Positions 23,017 to 35,416 of a DNA stretch of 64,000 nucleotides are shown piece after piece; the first letter of the stretch is position 1; every line of letters begins with the position of its first letter. Source of the stretch: Apiotrichum sp. Y4204 (lineage: Eukaryota > Basidiomycota > Tremellomycetes > Trichosporonales > Trichosporonaceae); contig JAMYHL010000045.1 in NCBI GenBank assembly GCA_025531455.1, forward strand, positions 62,001 to 126,000, in the 5' to 3' direction. Position numbers and translations under genes: made by a program. Under the pieces are notes generated by a model. That model did not search any database and had not been told where the DNA came from. It was given only the letters and a program-made list of their open reading frames with translations.

Positions 23017-25504
23017 CTAATCCTGGCACTGACGGTACCGCACCTCGAAGACGTACGCAATGCCGCCAGAGTACTTGTCCTCGTCGACCTGTGAGAGATC
23101 AACAGCAAGCACACCGTTGTTGTAGGTCCACTTGAGGGGCACATCGCCCCCCTCAGCAACGAGCACAATCTCGTCGCTAGGCAGGATTGGCAGCGGCGCC
23201 TCGAGCCTCCACTCGCGCTCGAGATCCCGCATCGAGATGATGTAAAACGCGTCCTCGGCGCGGGTGAACACCACCCCGCGGTCCTTGACCTCTGGAAGCA
23301 GCGGGAACGGCACCGTATCGAAGATTGCGCGCGAATGGAGCTTGATCCACCTCCCAGCCTCGCGGAGCGGCCTGCTCATCACCTCTGGGATTGTCCCGTC
23401 CGCCCTCGGTCCGACATTCAACAGGAAATTCCCTCCCTTAGCCACGACATCGAGCAGGGTGTGCACCACACTGCTGGCGTTGCGGTACTCGCTGTCGGGG
23501 GTGTTGGCGGCATACCCAAACGACCAGGGATCCATGCTCGCACACGCCTCCCACTGCTCCTCGACGGCATCAAAGCTCTCCATCTCGGGTGTGTCAAAGT
23601 CGCCGCCAATCCCGCACCGGTTCGACATTGCGACCTGCCGCCCCTGCTGTGTGGTATTCGCAAACCACTCGGCGGCGAATGCGCTCGACGCATTCGCCAG
23701 CCCGATATCGCACCACATGAGCTCGGTGCCGTATTCCGCCAGGATGCGCATCTGCGGGAGCTGGATGCCGGAGATAAAGTCTCCGACATCCGAGAAGCCG
23801 GTGTACGGCTCGATTTCGCCAGTATACGGATTCCGCGCCGGCCCCCCGGGGAAGGACACGCGGGCGTGCGGTCCATACAGCGGGTTGTACCACTCTGGAA
23901 GGGAAAAGTACGTGCCGTGCCGGAGATGGGGGTAGTGTTCTTTCGCGGTGGTCATGAGCTCTGCGAGAAAGTCGCGCCGGGGACCAAGAAGCACCGAGTT
24001 GCGATCACTCGTGTGCCGCGTGTCGAACAGCGCGAACCCGTCGTGGTGCTTTGTCGTAAAGACAAAATACCTCGCCCCGGCATCGGAAACGAGCTCAAGC
24101 CAGGACGACGCATTGAATCTCTCCGCGGTGAAGAGGGGGATAAAATCATCATAGACAAAGTTCTCGCCCCACGCCGCGCGGTGGTGTTCATGCGCCGGCA
24201 TACCGGGTTTATCGTCGTGGATCCAGAAATCGTACCACTCCGCATACCGCGGCGCGTCCGCCCACGCTGGGACGGCGAAGAGGCCCCAGTGGATGAAGAT
24301 GCCGAATTTGGCGGCCGAGAACCACGACGGAGCAGAGTGCGATTCGACCTCGGCCTCTGTCCAGGCGGAAAAATCGTGGATCAGCGAGCAGCCGGCGACA
24401 GTGACAGATTGCGACCAGGAGGAGTTGCTGAGCGAAAAGTCGACCCACGCGTCGGTAAACGACCGATCCAGGCCAGTAGGGAGGACGAGTACCTCGACGC
24501 GCACCTCGTCGCCGGGCATGAGGCGCGCTACCCGTGCGGGAACGAGGGTGCGGAATGTGCCGCCGCGTAACGAGACATTGAACGGGGTGTCGATCCACGC
24601 GGTGCGGTCCGAGTGTTGCCCGACAGAGGCGGGATTGCGTACGTTGACCTCGACGACCTGCGCGCGCACGCGGTCCCCCGCTTCGTCTACGTCCTCCCAC
24701 CGCCGCGTGGCGGTGATGAGCGGCACCACTGCGCGCGCATGCCCGGCACCCGTTGGCTCGAGGGAGAGGGCGAAGACGTGAAGCGAATTATGGCCGCGTT
24801 CACCTGGGAGCGTTATCCCCACCAACTGCTTGCCCGCCGTACCAGGCGGGAGGTGGACGACGGTATGGAAAATGTGCGACGCGTTGTACACCGCTTCGGG
24901 GGCGTATTGGAACGATACCCGGATGGCTCCCTTGTTCGTCCAGTGATGTGCCCACCTAGATAAGTTTAAGTAATCTGATAAGCCCTTGAGCCACGGCCTA
25001 CGCACCAGGTCTTGACCACAAACCCCGCCGAGAACGTACTCCCATCCGCGAAATGCAGCCCCAGCTCCTCATGCGTGTTGCCCAGGTTGAACCCTACATA
25101 CATCAGCACGACTACGGCTCGCACTCACCGCCGGACCCCTCGCCCGCCGCGAGGAGGTGCACCGCGCGCATCTCGCCTTGTGGAACGGCTATGTGCTCGC
25201 CGCTCGTGCGGATATTGTCCGCCGCCGCGCCCCAGTCGGGTAACGTAAACGCCACCCCGCCGTGGGTGAACGTGCCCCGGGGGAGGAGGTGCGCAGGATA
25301 CGCGGCCCCGGCCATACCCCCCTCTCCTGGCTCGGTGCGCGCGGCGCGGTTGTTGAAATACTTTTCCAGCGGGACGGGCACGCTCATGTCGGAAGGCGGG
25401 ACCGGAGGGGATACCATCAACGGGCGCTGGATGCCGAGCTCATCGTATTGATACCCCCCGCGGACTGCGGGGAGAGCGAGGGCAATGAGGTGCGCGATGC
25501 GCAT
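23017..25504 (-). CDS. Secreted GH29 alpha-L-fucosidase
   Basis: Three exons, 25504-25129, 25093-25006 and 24955-23017, with introns of 35 and 50 nt, give 800 residues. The start MRIAHLIALALPAVRGG is a short signal peptide, so the enzyme is probably secreted. The GH29 catalytic barrel begins near WFSAAKFGIFIHWGLFAVP, with AEWYDFWI, FTTKHHDGFALFDT and the nucleophile region ELMWCDIGLANAS (D571 is the expected nucleophile). LLNVGPRADGTIPE follows, then a C-terminal beta-sandwich. The enzyme releases alpha-linked L-fucose from glycans. An additional 270 residues between the signal peptide and the barrel are longer than in most fungal or animal members and may be an extra beta domain. Many NxS/T sites (for example NASS, NSSWS) fit an extracellular protein. 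Confidence 0.9.
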
Positions 25505-25885
25505 GGTCAGTGGGTGTTAGGTGGAATGCATGGTGTTAGACTTTGGTTTATGTAGTCTTGAAGAAGAGGGTGCACTTCTCAATGATGATGAAATGGACTA
25601 TGGAGGACGGCGAGTTGGCCGAGATCGGCAACGGACATGGCCGGAGCCAATGTGGACCCCGCATTGTGAGACGCTCATAGAGCCCGACAATCAAGTCGAT
25701 ACGCTCATATTCTGTTGTATCGAGGGAATTGTTGAATGTTGAATCGTTCTGACAGTCCTAGAATGAGGTGCTGCCAGACGCTGCCCGAAATAAATACATA
25801 TCCATTGTCGAAGTTCACTCTAGGTGTTCATCCACCCTCGCACTCTCTACTTCTCCTGTGTCTCGCTCAGCCCAGCAGCTCGGTA
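25505..25885. promoter_or_regulatory. Intergenic: fucosidase promoter and DAP1 3' end
   Basis: Both flanking genes lie on the minus strand, so this 381-bp interval should contain the fucosidase promoter at its left end. AT-rich compared with the genes. I see no recognised control site. Confidence 0.35.
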
Positions 25886-26686
25886 CTACTTGTCCTTCTC
25901 CACGAGTTCGCCACAGATCACATACTTGCCCGCAAAGTGATCGTGCCAGCCGTGCATGTTGTCGCTGCCGTCAGTGGGAAATAATGGGAGACAATGCCTC
26001 GCGCTAGGATGATGGCGAAGGGTAGCGTAGCACACTCACATCTCGGAGGGCGTCAAATCCGTGAGCGGGTCGAGCGGCTGCTCGATCGGGGTGAGCATAT
26101 CTGCAACAGCATCAGCACAACAGTGTCCCTCAACGGTTTACTAGTAGCACTTACCCTCGTCGAAGCTCTGCTTGGCCATGCCGCGCGACGCGTCGCGTCC
26201 TGCGAAGTTACCGTACATGCCGTCTATCGTCAGTGAGACTCTCCAGCGCGAAGTGGAATCAAAGCCGACATTTGGAGAGCTAGCTATCGAGCTAGGTATT
26301 TCTCTCCAGCTCCCAGCCAATTTGGGTTCGTCTCAGGCTCGCTCTCAGAGCCACTCACCGGGTCCATAAAAGTTCCTCCCGTTGGAGACATCAAATACAG
26401 TACGTTCCTGCACGCTCCCGTCGCGATTGAGCCGCGCGATAGCGAGCAGGATGCGCCCGCCGTCCTTTTCTCCCAGATTCCGCCCGTTGAACGGCTCGAG
26501 GTCGCGGACAGTGTACTTTTTCGCGGTGATGACCGGCGGGTGTTTTGCCGGTGCCCAGTTGTACTCGCCGTCTGCGAATGAGGTCGGGAGCTTGGATTTC
26601 TTGGTCGGGTACGAGGGGAAGAAGATGCGGAACAGCAGATACAGAATCGGCGGGAGGAGCGCCGTGTTCAGCGGGTTGGAGAACAT
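25886..26686 (-). CDS. DAP1: Dap1-like membrane-associated progesterone receptor (cytochrome b5-like haem protein)
   Basis: Four exons, 26686-26359, 26223-26155, 26100-26040 and 25964-25886, with introns of 135, 54 and 75 nt, give 178 residues. One N-terminal membrane anchor (about residues 7-25, TALLPPILYLLFRIFFP) is followed by the MAPR/cytochrome b5-like domain. Its marks are YTVRDLEPFNG, FDVSNGRNFYGPDGMYGNFA, GRDASRGMAKQSFDE and the ending HDHFAGKYVICGELVEK. Family members bind haem and support cytochrome P450 enzymes of sterol synthesis such as Erg11. The length agrees with fungal Dap1. The conserved tyrosines of the haem pocket (in YGPDGMYG and early YTVRDL) are present. The splice junctions rebuild the conserved motif exactly. 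Confidence 0.93.
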
Positions 26687-27706
26687 TGTGTTGGTGGGTG
26701 GTGGTGAGAGCGGTCGTTTGAAGGATGTTGAAGTGCTTGTGGGTGGATGGATGATAGCCTGAGGGCTGATGGCGTCACCTGGTCGGTGGGTGGGTGGGTG
26801 GACTGGTCCCCCGGCAAAACCATCTCAATTGGCCGGTCAACCCTGCAACGTGGGAGATTATTGCAGTGAATCTGATCTCTGACGCATGGGTTTGTTTATC
26901 TGCATCATGTTACTCTGCTTATTGATGGTCACAGCGTGCACGCATACAACACAGCACGACAGCATTGCGGCATTGCGGCACTGCGGATGAGTTGTCTCTG
27001 CCGTTGTTTCGATTCAATACGCTGTTCTGGATTTGCTGCGGCGCGCGGCGGCGCGGCGGTTCATGCCGTGGTTTAGCTCCGGAACGGCCGAACGAATCCT
27101 CTCTCACCCAGGTCGGCAGAAATACGCGTTCCCATGCCGAAAATTACTCACCCCCAGCCAGGACACAATCTGATCATTATCTATGCATCCAGCGACAACT
27201 CGGGCCCGTTGCCGAGGAGCATACTAGCATACACGCGGCCCGCTCCTGGTGGCGAGCATGGCGCGAGGGGGCAGTGTGAGGGATATACAGTAGATGGGAG
27301 GCGTTCTGATTCTGTGGGGGCTGCGGCGAGGCCATGCATTGATGACACTACTTATTACAGTACACCAAAAAGTGAAATGCATTCCACTCCACCGCCACTC
27401 CACCACCTACTCTGACTATACTGTACACTCTCTGTTTGTGCACACCCCCTTTTTTTTTCCTCTCCCTTCCACTCACCACCACCACCACCACCACTCACAC
27501 TCCTTTTTTCTTCTTTCTTTCTCTTCTTTTTTCTCTTCTTCACTCTCAGTGTTGATCGTTGTCCGCACACATCACAGCGCTTCTTCACAGAAACAACGCG
27601 CCGCGCGCTTGACTCGGCCCCAGGCCACCGCCCCCTTCTTCCCGCCCTCCCATCACACCTACCCCCCCTCTCTCTCCTTTCCCCTCGCATCCCACCGGCA
27701 CACCTG
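26687..27706. promoter_or_regulatory. Divergent promoter region between DAP1 and LETM1
   Basis: 1.0 kb from which the two genes are transcribed outwards. The right part (about 27440-27700) is a long, nearly pure C/T tract on the plus strand with T8-9 runs and CAC/ACC repeats, typical of a fungal core promoter and leader for LETM1. G/T repeats GGTGGGTGGGTGG lie at about 26784-26798. No exon was recognised. Confidence 0.5.
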
Positions 27707-30079
27707 ATGCTTTCTTCGCGGGCCTCCGCGTCCAGCAGCGTGTTCCGCGGCTCACGAACGGTTGCTCGTCGGGCCATCGCTGCCAGGGCGGCTGCCAAGC
27801 ATCGCGCTCCAGTTGCTGTCGCGCTCGCCACCCTCGGCACATCCCCGGCTTTTGCCGTCGGACTCGGCCTCCGCCACGTCCCGGCATACCGCTTCTACGC
27901 CACCCAGCAGACAACCACCAGCACCAGCACTTCGTCCGGCACCCCGCCCCCGCCCCCGTCCTCCGCTTCCGGCCTCAACTCTGTAGACTCCAAGGTTCCC
28001 GTCCCGCCCCCCGGCTCGCCTCCCCCAGCTCCGCCCGCCGCGGCTGAGGAAAAGGCCGTCGCCGCCGAGACTGAAAAGGAAAAGGCCCCCGCCGCGCCCA
28101 AGAAGCCCACGGGACCATGGTACAAGCGCGCCTGGGCGGTCGTTAAGAAGGAGGCCGCCCATTACTGGGCGGGCACCAAGCTCCTCGGCCACGAGATTGC
28201 CATCTCGGCAAAGCTCCAGAAGAAGGTACTCCAGGGCGGATCGCTCACCCGTCGTGAGCGCCGTCAGCTCCGCCGTACCACGACCGATCTCCTGCGTCTC
28301 GTTCCCTTCCTGCCATTCGTGCTTATCCCCTTTATGGAGTTCTTGCTTCCCGTCGCGCTCAAGCTCTTCCCCAACATGCTTCCCTCGACTTTTGAGGGCC
28401 AGCTCGCAAAGGTTAGTCACATCTCGCCAGGTACATCCCCGGATGCCTGCGTTCCAGGACGAACAATAAGTCTGACATGCAGGATGAGAAGGAGCGCAAG
28501 CTTCTCCGTGTTCGCATTGAAATGGCAAAGTTCCTCCAGGAGACTGTCCGCGAGTCGGGTCTCAAGGCCGAGAATGTCGTCCGCTCAGACGAGTTCAAGG
28601 AGTTTTTCCGCAAGGTCCGTGCCACCGGTGTCACCCCGTCCGACGCCGATGTTATCCGTGTCGGCAAGCTGTTCACGAACGAAATCACCCTCGACAACTT
28701 GTCCCGTCCTCAGCTCGTCTCCATGTGCCGTTACATGAACATCAACGCGTTTGGTACCGACAACTTCCTCAAGCACCAGATCCGCAGCCGTCTCGAGAAG
28801 CTGCGTGTCGACGACATGGTGAGCTAGAAAACTTCCTTCACCAGCTCACACGCAGATGATCCACGCCGAGGGCGTCGACTCGCTGTCCACCAGGGAGCTC
28901 CAGCAGGCTTGCCAGTCTCGTGGTATCCGGTTCCAGGGCCTATCGCCGTCTCGTCTCCGCGAGGAGCTCGAGCAGTGGATTTACCTGCACTACGAGAACC
29001 GCATCTCTGGTGTTCTTCTGATTCTCTCCCGTGCCTTCAGCTTTGAGAACAAGGGTGACGACGTCATGTCCTCCCTGGTCACTACCCTGAGCAGTCTGCC
29101 CGAGAACCTCATCAACGAGACCGAGCTCGGTGTCTCCGACGAGGCCACGTACCAGCAGAAGCTCGAGGTTCTTCGCGAGCAGCAAGAGCTTATTGAGGAT
29201 GAGGCGGAGCAGGAGCAGGAGGAGCTCGAGGCCCGCAGGGAGCAGAAGGAGAAGAAGGAGGCCGAGGAGGCTGCCCGCCGCGAGGCCGAGGAGGTTGCCG
29301 CCGCTCAGGCTGCCGCTACCGCTGCACTCTCCGCCGCCGCTGCCGCCGAGGCCATCGCGCACTCGACCTCTGCTACCGGTGCTATCCCTGGTGCTGCTCA
29401 CCACAACGCCATGCCCACGCCCGGCGGCCCCATGCCTTCGCCTGCCACGCACGCTTCCCCCTCTCCCGCTACTGCTTCTGACGACAAGGCTGCCGAGCCC
29501 GCGCCTGCGGCGCCGCCCGCACCCTTGGAGGACGCCAAGATGACCAAGGAGCAGGTCACCGAGCTCGCCGAGGCGCTCTCGATTCTTACCGCCAAGTCGT
29601 CTATCGTCAAGGAGCGCGACGAACTCCAGGCGCTGTTTGCCGACAACTTGCTCTCCGAGGCCGAGTCCAAGGAGCGTCCCGACGAGACGGACTCGCAGAC
29701 CGTTGCCCTCAGCAAGCGCGTCCGCAGCATGATCAAGAAGATCGACGCGCAGCTCGACAGGTACAACGAGCGCGTCGGCTCGTCGCTCAACCTGATCCAC
29801 ACCAACTCGAAGGGCCAGATCGCCATGGCGGACCTCAAGGCCGCTCTCGGCGTGATCAAGCACGCGCCGTCGCCGGATCTCGTCGACTCGATCGTGCAGA
29901 AGCTCGACCCCGACGGAGACGGCTTTGTCGAGCTCGACCACGTGCTCGACCTCGCACAGGACGACGGCCTGGGCATCGTCCTCAACGACGAAGCCACAGA
30001 CCTCATAGACAAGGGCCACGGCATGCGCCAAAACGTAAAAGACCTCAAGCCCAAGCGCGAGGACATTATTGAGGAGTAG
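27707..30079 (+). CDS. MDM38: LETM1/Mdm38 mitochondrial inner-membrane protein
   Basis: Three exons, 27707-28411, 28483-28818 and 28856-30079, with introns of 71 and 37 nt, give 754 residues. Letm1 and Mdm38 act in mitochondrial K+/H+ (or Ca2+/H+) exchange and also bind mitoribosomes. An Arg/Ala/Ser-rich presequence and a Pro/Ala linker precede [20 protein letters not shown]. The conserved LETM core follows: [20 protein letters not shown], then a single membrane helix ([20 protein letters not shown]). The ribosome-binding-like domain continues in exon 2 and exon 3 ([38 protein letters not shown]). A coiled coil rich in Glu, Lys and Ala and an Ala/Pro linker come next. The C-terminus has an EF-hand-like loop, [13 protein letters not shown]. 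Exon phases agree at both introns. Confidence 0.95.
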
Positions 30080-30456
30080 ACATAGCACAATCTGCATCGT
30101 ATTATAGACCCGCCGCGAGCGCAGCGAGCGCTGCGGGCCTGCGTTGCGTGCTGACGGGCGCTTTGTCCACTGACGGTAGTTTCATGTGCAGAGAGAGCTT
30201 CAGAGCACCGTATTCTAGTCAACCATGAGTCATCGAGCAATCGGGGGCCGAATGACGCTATCGTGATCGATAAACGTGCTCCTGAGCCACTCGATGCGTT
30301 TCCGAGCGACAGCACGGCACTCAGGGTATCCGCTCTCTCACTCCAGCCACTTCGGTTCGCCGAGCCAACCGTGCTAAATGCCAGCTACGCCAGACAGGGT
30401 CCCCACGTTCCATGTCCCCAGCAGCGCCGACTGGGCGGAGCAAAACAAAAACGCAA
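30080..30456. other. Intergenic between LETM1 and the tRNA gene
   Basis: This 377-bp stretch holds the LETM1 3' UTR and, at its right end, the tRNA terminator. No gene recognised. Confidence 0.35.
30442..30451 (-). terminator. RNA polymerase III oligo-T terminator
   Basis: On the minus strand, T5 (30451-30447) and T4 (30445-30442) begin 6 nt after the 3' end of the tRNA gene. This is the usual Pol III stop signal. Confidence 0.8.
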
Positions 30457-30551
30457 GGTCCCACTGGGAATCGAACCCAGATTACAAGAATGAACGGTCC
30501 GGATGTCCGGATATTCAGAATCTTATGTACTAACCGTTATACGATGGAACC
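30457..30551 (-). tRNA. tRNA-Gln (anticodon CUG) with intron
   Basis: Read on the minus strand, a complete cloverleaf is visible. The acceptor stem GGTTCCA pairs with TGGGACC (one G-T). The D stem is GTAT/GTAC with the AACGGTTA loop. The anticodon stem TAAGA/TCTTG has loop TTCTGAA, giving anticodon CTG. The T arm is CTGGG TTCGATT CCCAG. About 24 nt lie between position 37 and the 3' half of the anticodon stem and form the intron, at the standard nuclear position; it carries the near-repeat ATCCGGACATCCGGAC. Total length is 95 nt, or 71 after splicing, before CCA addition. The internal A and B boxes and the downstream oligo-T fit Pol III transcription. Confidence 0.9.
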
Positions 30552-30972
30552 AGATGATTTATCGGTCCGGCGGGTCCGGCGGCTGCGGTCACGTGACGTG
30601 CGGGTATGCAGCGAGAGTGACCGTCAACTGTCCCCGAAGGCAGGAGGAAGATTGGGGCCTATGGAGAGAGCAGTGGGAGGGGGAAAGACAGGGATCATGG
30701 TGAGAACGTTGGAGATTCCATGCGGGTGGCATGCCATGCGTGGCTTTGCCACTAGCGGCAGAGAGGCGGGTCGTTTCCGACCTTTCGAGTCCCAGCCTGC
30801 ACGTCCGACGCTCGTCTCCTCCCTGCCCGTACTCAAAAGATGTGGTGGTCATCAGTCAGTAGTTAGAGTCACGTCAGATCCAGTCTACCAGGCGGTATCG
30901 TACATGAGTTGCGAGTCCATGCTGATATTGCGTATTGTTCTACTGCTGCCCTTGCCTCTCGCTGCCTGCATC
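30552..30972. other. Intergenic upstream of tRNA-Gln and 3' of RIB4
   Basis: 421 bp. A palindromic TCACGTGA lies at 30589-30596, 38 bp before the tRNA 5' end on the minus strand. No protein exon was recognised apart from the RIB4 stop at the right edge. Confidence 0.4.
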
Positions 30973-31913
<941 letters not shown>

Positions 31914-32773
31914 TGTGGAGGGAGTGTGAGAGAGTGTGAGTGTGTGTTAGAAAAAGAGGAATGTGGGATGTGAAAGCGGACGGTGATGTTGTCGATGGCT
32001 AGTGTCTCTTGTTCTCTTGTCTTGTCTTGTCTTGGTCCGGGATGGCTGACGGAATCGAAAGTGGCAGAACAACATGTGTTCGTCATTAGCCGGACAAGAC
32101 TCAGGGCTCAAGGCCCCAGATCCCACGTGTTTATGGGGAGGCATAAATGTAGTGTGTCTAGTATTCAATTACATAACATACTACTCACGGAAGCAAAAAG
32201 GAAATAATTGTTCCCCGTTTTTCCCGCCCGTGCCCAGCCCGCCCAGCTGGCCCGCCAGCAGCCAACAGCCGCCCACCACCACAGCAATATGCAGAGTGAG
32301 TGACTGGAGTTGAGTCATGCCATCTACGCGCACCAAAAAAGACACTCCCCCGGCCAGTTGATCCGTTTTTATTATTTCCAGGCCAAGGGGGAAGGGCTTG
32401 TTGATCGAGTCCACTACTTGATCTCGTTGGCTGAGCTCTAATCGGGCCCCCACTCCCTGGCAGAAACAGCCAATCAGAGCCCGTAAACTCGCCCGGTCCA
32501 GCCAGTCCGGGGCCAGACTATCACCCAGCCTCAGGCCTCAGACAATGAGGCATGTCGTGATCAATGAGACCACTGCGCACACTGCGCTGGTACCGCAGCC
32601 ACAGCGGCTGTCGACTCACCCGTGCTTGTGCTCATTGCAGCCCCGAGCGACTGACCCGCTTATCCCGCCTCATTGCGGTCCACTTTAGCTCCAGCACACC
32701 CAGTCGGCATCGTTCAAAAGGCACACCTCAATCTCACTTTCTCTTTCTTCTTCCCAACTGAAAACCGCCCACC
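31914..32773. promoter_or_regulatory. Divergent promoter region between RIB4 and ILV5
   Basis: 860 bp between the two start codons. A C/T-rich leader (about 32726-32758) precedes the ILV5 ATG. TGTCTTGTCTTGTCTTG-like pentamer repeats lie at about 32017-32035. Pyrimidine/purine blocks are common, but no specific control site can be assigned. Confidence 0.45.
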
Positions 32774-34374
32774 ATGTCCTTCGCCCGTACCTCCGCCTCC
32801 GCTCTCCGCGCCGCTACCCGCACCGCCGCCCCGGCTGCCCGCAGCTTCTCGCTCCTCGCCCGCGCTGCCCCCAAGGCCACCGCTGCCGCCCGCACCCTTG
32901 GCGTGAGTACCCTAGCCAGTGCCCCGCGTGGCCGCACAGCGCCTGTCGCACCCTCCCCCGCACTTGCACTGTAGCGACCCCAGAGTCGCGGCTATTCTTA
33001 CTCTTTACATTGCATGACCTCTGCAGCCGTTGCTCACACCCCAGGCCACCCGTGGTGTCAAGACTCTTGACTTTGCCGGCACTAAGGAGACCGTCTACGA
33101 GCGTGCCGACTGGCCCCTCGACAAGCTCCAGGAGTGAGTACTACCAGCGGATATTCTCACCCCGCTTTCCCACCTATTTTTTCGGTTGTGCACAGTTTCG
33201 ATAGGCCGAGAAAAACGCGGGCAGGCTATTGGTCGGTCCGCGTTTTTTTTTTCACCGCCAATGGCTGGCCAGTCCGGCTATCCAAGCGAGGGCATGCATG
33301 GGCGGCAGAGGCGTCCAAGGACACTGAGCTGCATGCATAACCCCACCCCGCACCCCGCATCCAGTCCCTCCCGAGCACCGCTGACTCCGCAGCTACTTCA
33401 AGAATGACACCCTTGCCATGATCGGCTACGGCTCGCAGGGCCACGGCCAGTCGCTCAACGCTCGTGACAACGGCCTCAAGGTCATTGTCGGTGTCCGCAA
33501 GGGCGGCGAGTCGTGGAAGCAGGCCATTGAGGACGGCTGGGTTCCCGGAGAGACTCTCTTCGACATCCCCGAGGCCATCAACAAGGGCACCATCATCATG
33601 AACCTCCTCTCGGACGCTGCCCAGTCGTCGACCTGGCCGGAGATTGCTCCCCTTATCACCAAGGGCAAGACCCTCTACTTCGCCCACGGCTTCTCGGTTG
33701 TCTACAAGGACGACACCAAGGTCGTCCCCCCGGCTGACGTCGACGTCATCCTTGTAGCCCCCAAGGGTTCCGGCCGCACCGTCCGTACCCTCTTCCTCGA
33801 GGGCCGTGGTATCAACTCGTCGATCGCCGTCTTCCAGGACGTGACCGGCAAGGCCAAGGAGAAGGCCATCGCCCTCGGCATTGCCGTCGGCTCGGGCTAC
33901 CTCTACGAGACCACCTTTGAGAAGGAGGTCTACTCTGACCTCTACGGAGAGCGTGGTGTCCTCATGGGCGGTATCCAGGGCATGTTCCTTGCCCAGTACG
34001 AGGTCCTCCGCAAGAACGGCCACACCCCCTCTGAGGCCTTCAACGAGACCGTCGAGGAGGCCACCCAGTCGCTCTTCCCCCTCATCGGCAAGTACGGCAT
34101 GGACTACATGTACAACGCCTGCTCCACCACTGCCCGTCGTGGTGCCCTCGACTGGGCCCCCAAGTTCAAGGAGGCCAACCTCCCCGTCTTCGAGGCCCTC
34201 TACCAGTCGGTCCGTGACGGTTCCGAGACCCGCCGCTCGCTCGAGTTCAACTCGCGCAAGACCTACCGCGAGGACCTCCAGAAGGAGCTCGACGAGATTG
34301 ACAACCAGGAGATCTGGCGCGCCGGCAAGACCGTCCGTGCCCTCCGCCCCGACGCCGCCAAGGACGAGATCTAA
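32774..34374 (+). CDS. ILV5: Ketol-acid reductoisomerase, mitochondrial
   Basis: Three exons, 32774-32902, 33027-33133 and 33393-34374, with introns of 124 and 259 nt, give 405 residues. The enzyme carries out the second common step of valine, leucine and isoleucine synthesis. The N-terminus is an Arg/Ala-rich mitochondrial presequence. After TRGVKTLDFAG the family core follows: YERADWPLDKLQDYFKNDT, the NADPH loop AMIGYGSQGHGQSLNARDNG, VAPKGSGRTVR and SDLYGERGVLMGGIQGMFLA with the metal-binding acidic residues. GMDYMYNACSTTARRGALDW follows. Exon 2 could instead start at 33045, also in frame, which would remove six residues next to the presequence cleavage region. The length matches yeast Ilv5. 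Confidence 0.96.
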
Positions 34375-35000
34375 TTTCCCTAGCGCGTGTGCCATGTGCT
34401 AATGTCGTCGTCGCAGTCGCAGTAGATCAGTAGTTCCCCTTCACATTCCACACCACACCACACAAAAGGGACAGCAGCCGTTGTCATATGAGAGACGTTT
34501 GTAAACCCCCTAGGCATGCATCGGAGAGTACTCCGCAGATCGCAGATACCACAATCAGCAGCAGCAGCAGCAGATATGAGACTCGCACGAAATTGACAGC
34601 AAGGAAAGGTGCTTAGAATGGGAACAGCAAGTCGGACCTGGAACCCGAACATCCGGAAAGGAAGGCAGGGGCCTGGAACACCAACATCCAGATCTCTAGA
34701 AAGATAGGAGCGGCCAGGCAAAGCACAAAGCACCAAACACCCAGCCAACGACGGCGACTCCGCGAGCCCAAACCCCGCAATCCGGCGATGCGCCCAGGCT
34801 CACCTGAGCAACCTGAGTCTTGCACCGCCGGCGTCCAACCACTGTCCCCGCTAAGCCGGGCACGCCAGGCGCAGTGTCCGCGGGTTTGTCGGGCCCGCCG
34901 GTCGGAGAGCCCGACAGCCGGTGGAAAAAAAGTGAGGAAGTGGAGATCTCCACGGAATCGTAGGTATGTGCCGGTGTTGGGGGGTTCAGTAGGTTTTTTG

Positions 35001-35095
35001 AGTGCCTTAGCTTAGCGGATTAAGAGGTATGAAATAAGGGCAATGGATTTCGAGGTGCGGACCCCGAGTCTGCGGGTTCGAATCCTGAATACCGA
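35001..35095 (+). pseudogene. tRNA-like segment with intact Pol III A and B boxes (serine-like, probably degenerate)
   Basis: TAGCTTAGCGG at 35008-35018 fits the A-box consensus, followed by ATTAAGAGG as in serine and leucine D arms. GGTTCGAATCC at 35075-35085 is a perfect B box. AATGGATTTCGA between them resembles the anticodon arm of tRNA-Ser(CGA), and the long spacing fits a tRNA with a long variable arm. However, the bases flanking the boxes do not form an acceptor stem, the T stem has a mismatch, the D-to-anticodon gap is about 12-17 nt too long, and there is no oligo-T stop just after. It may be a decayed tRNA-Ser gene or the internal promoter of another Pol III RNA. Confidence 0.4.
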
Positions 35096-35416
35096 AAGTT
35101 TATACATGGGAGTTTGTATATCCGCATTTGTAAGGGTGAAGGCTAGCAGTCGACAGGACCTACGGATGGCGACTCGGCGCTTCTAATCACTCCTCTTCTA
35201 ATCCCTCCTGCATGTCCAGACAGATGCTTACTTGGTCGATGACCCTGGGAGGGACGCAGCGTTGCGAACAGAGGTGAAGAGGCCCATGGGTAAACGGTCG
35301 TTACTGGGGACGTCTCGGGAGGTTGTGAAACGTGCATTGAGGTTTTATATCCCTGTTGTCCAAATGGCGCCGCGGGTACGGTACACAGAATGTTCGGAGG
35401 GGATCTCCACCTAACT

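Noticed and set aside
23335..24570. 411-codon plus-strand frame opposite the fucosidase
   Set aside because: GH29 motifs on the minus strand explain the DNA; the shadow frame has no family marks.
28940..30097. 385-codon minus-strand frame opposite LETM1
   Set aside because: Antisense of a conserved LETM1 exon with coiled-coil codon bias; no similarity recognised.
33226..34395. 389-codon minus-strand frame opposite ILV5
   Set aside because: ILV5 matches its family along its full length; the antisense frame consists of repeated Leu/Val/Glu/Gly from codon bias.
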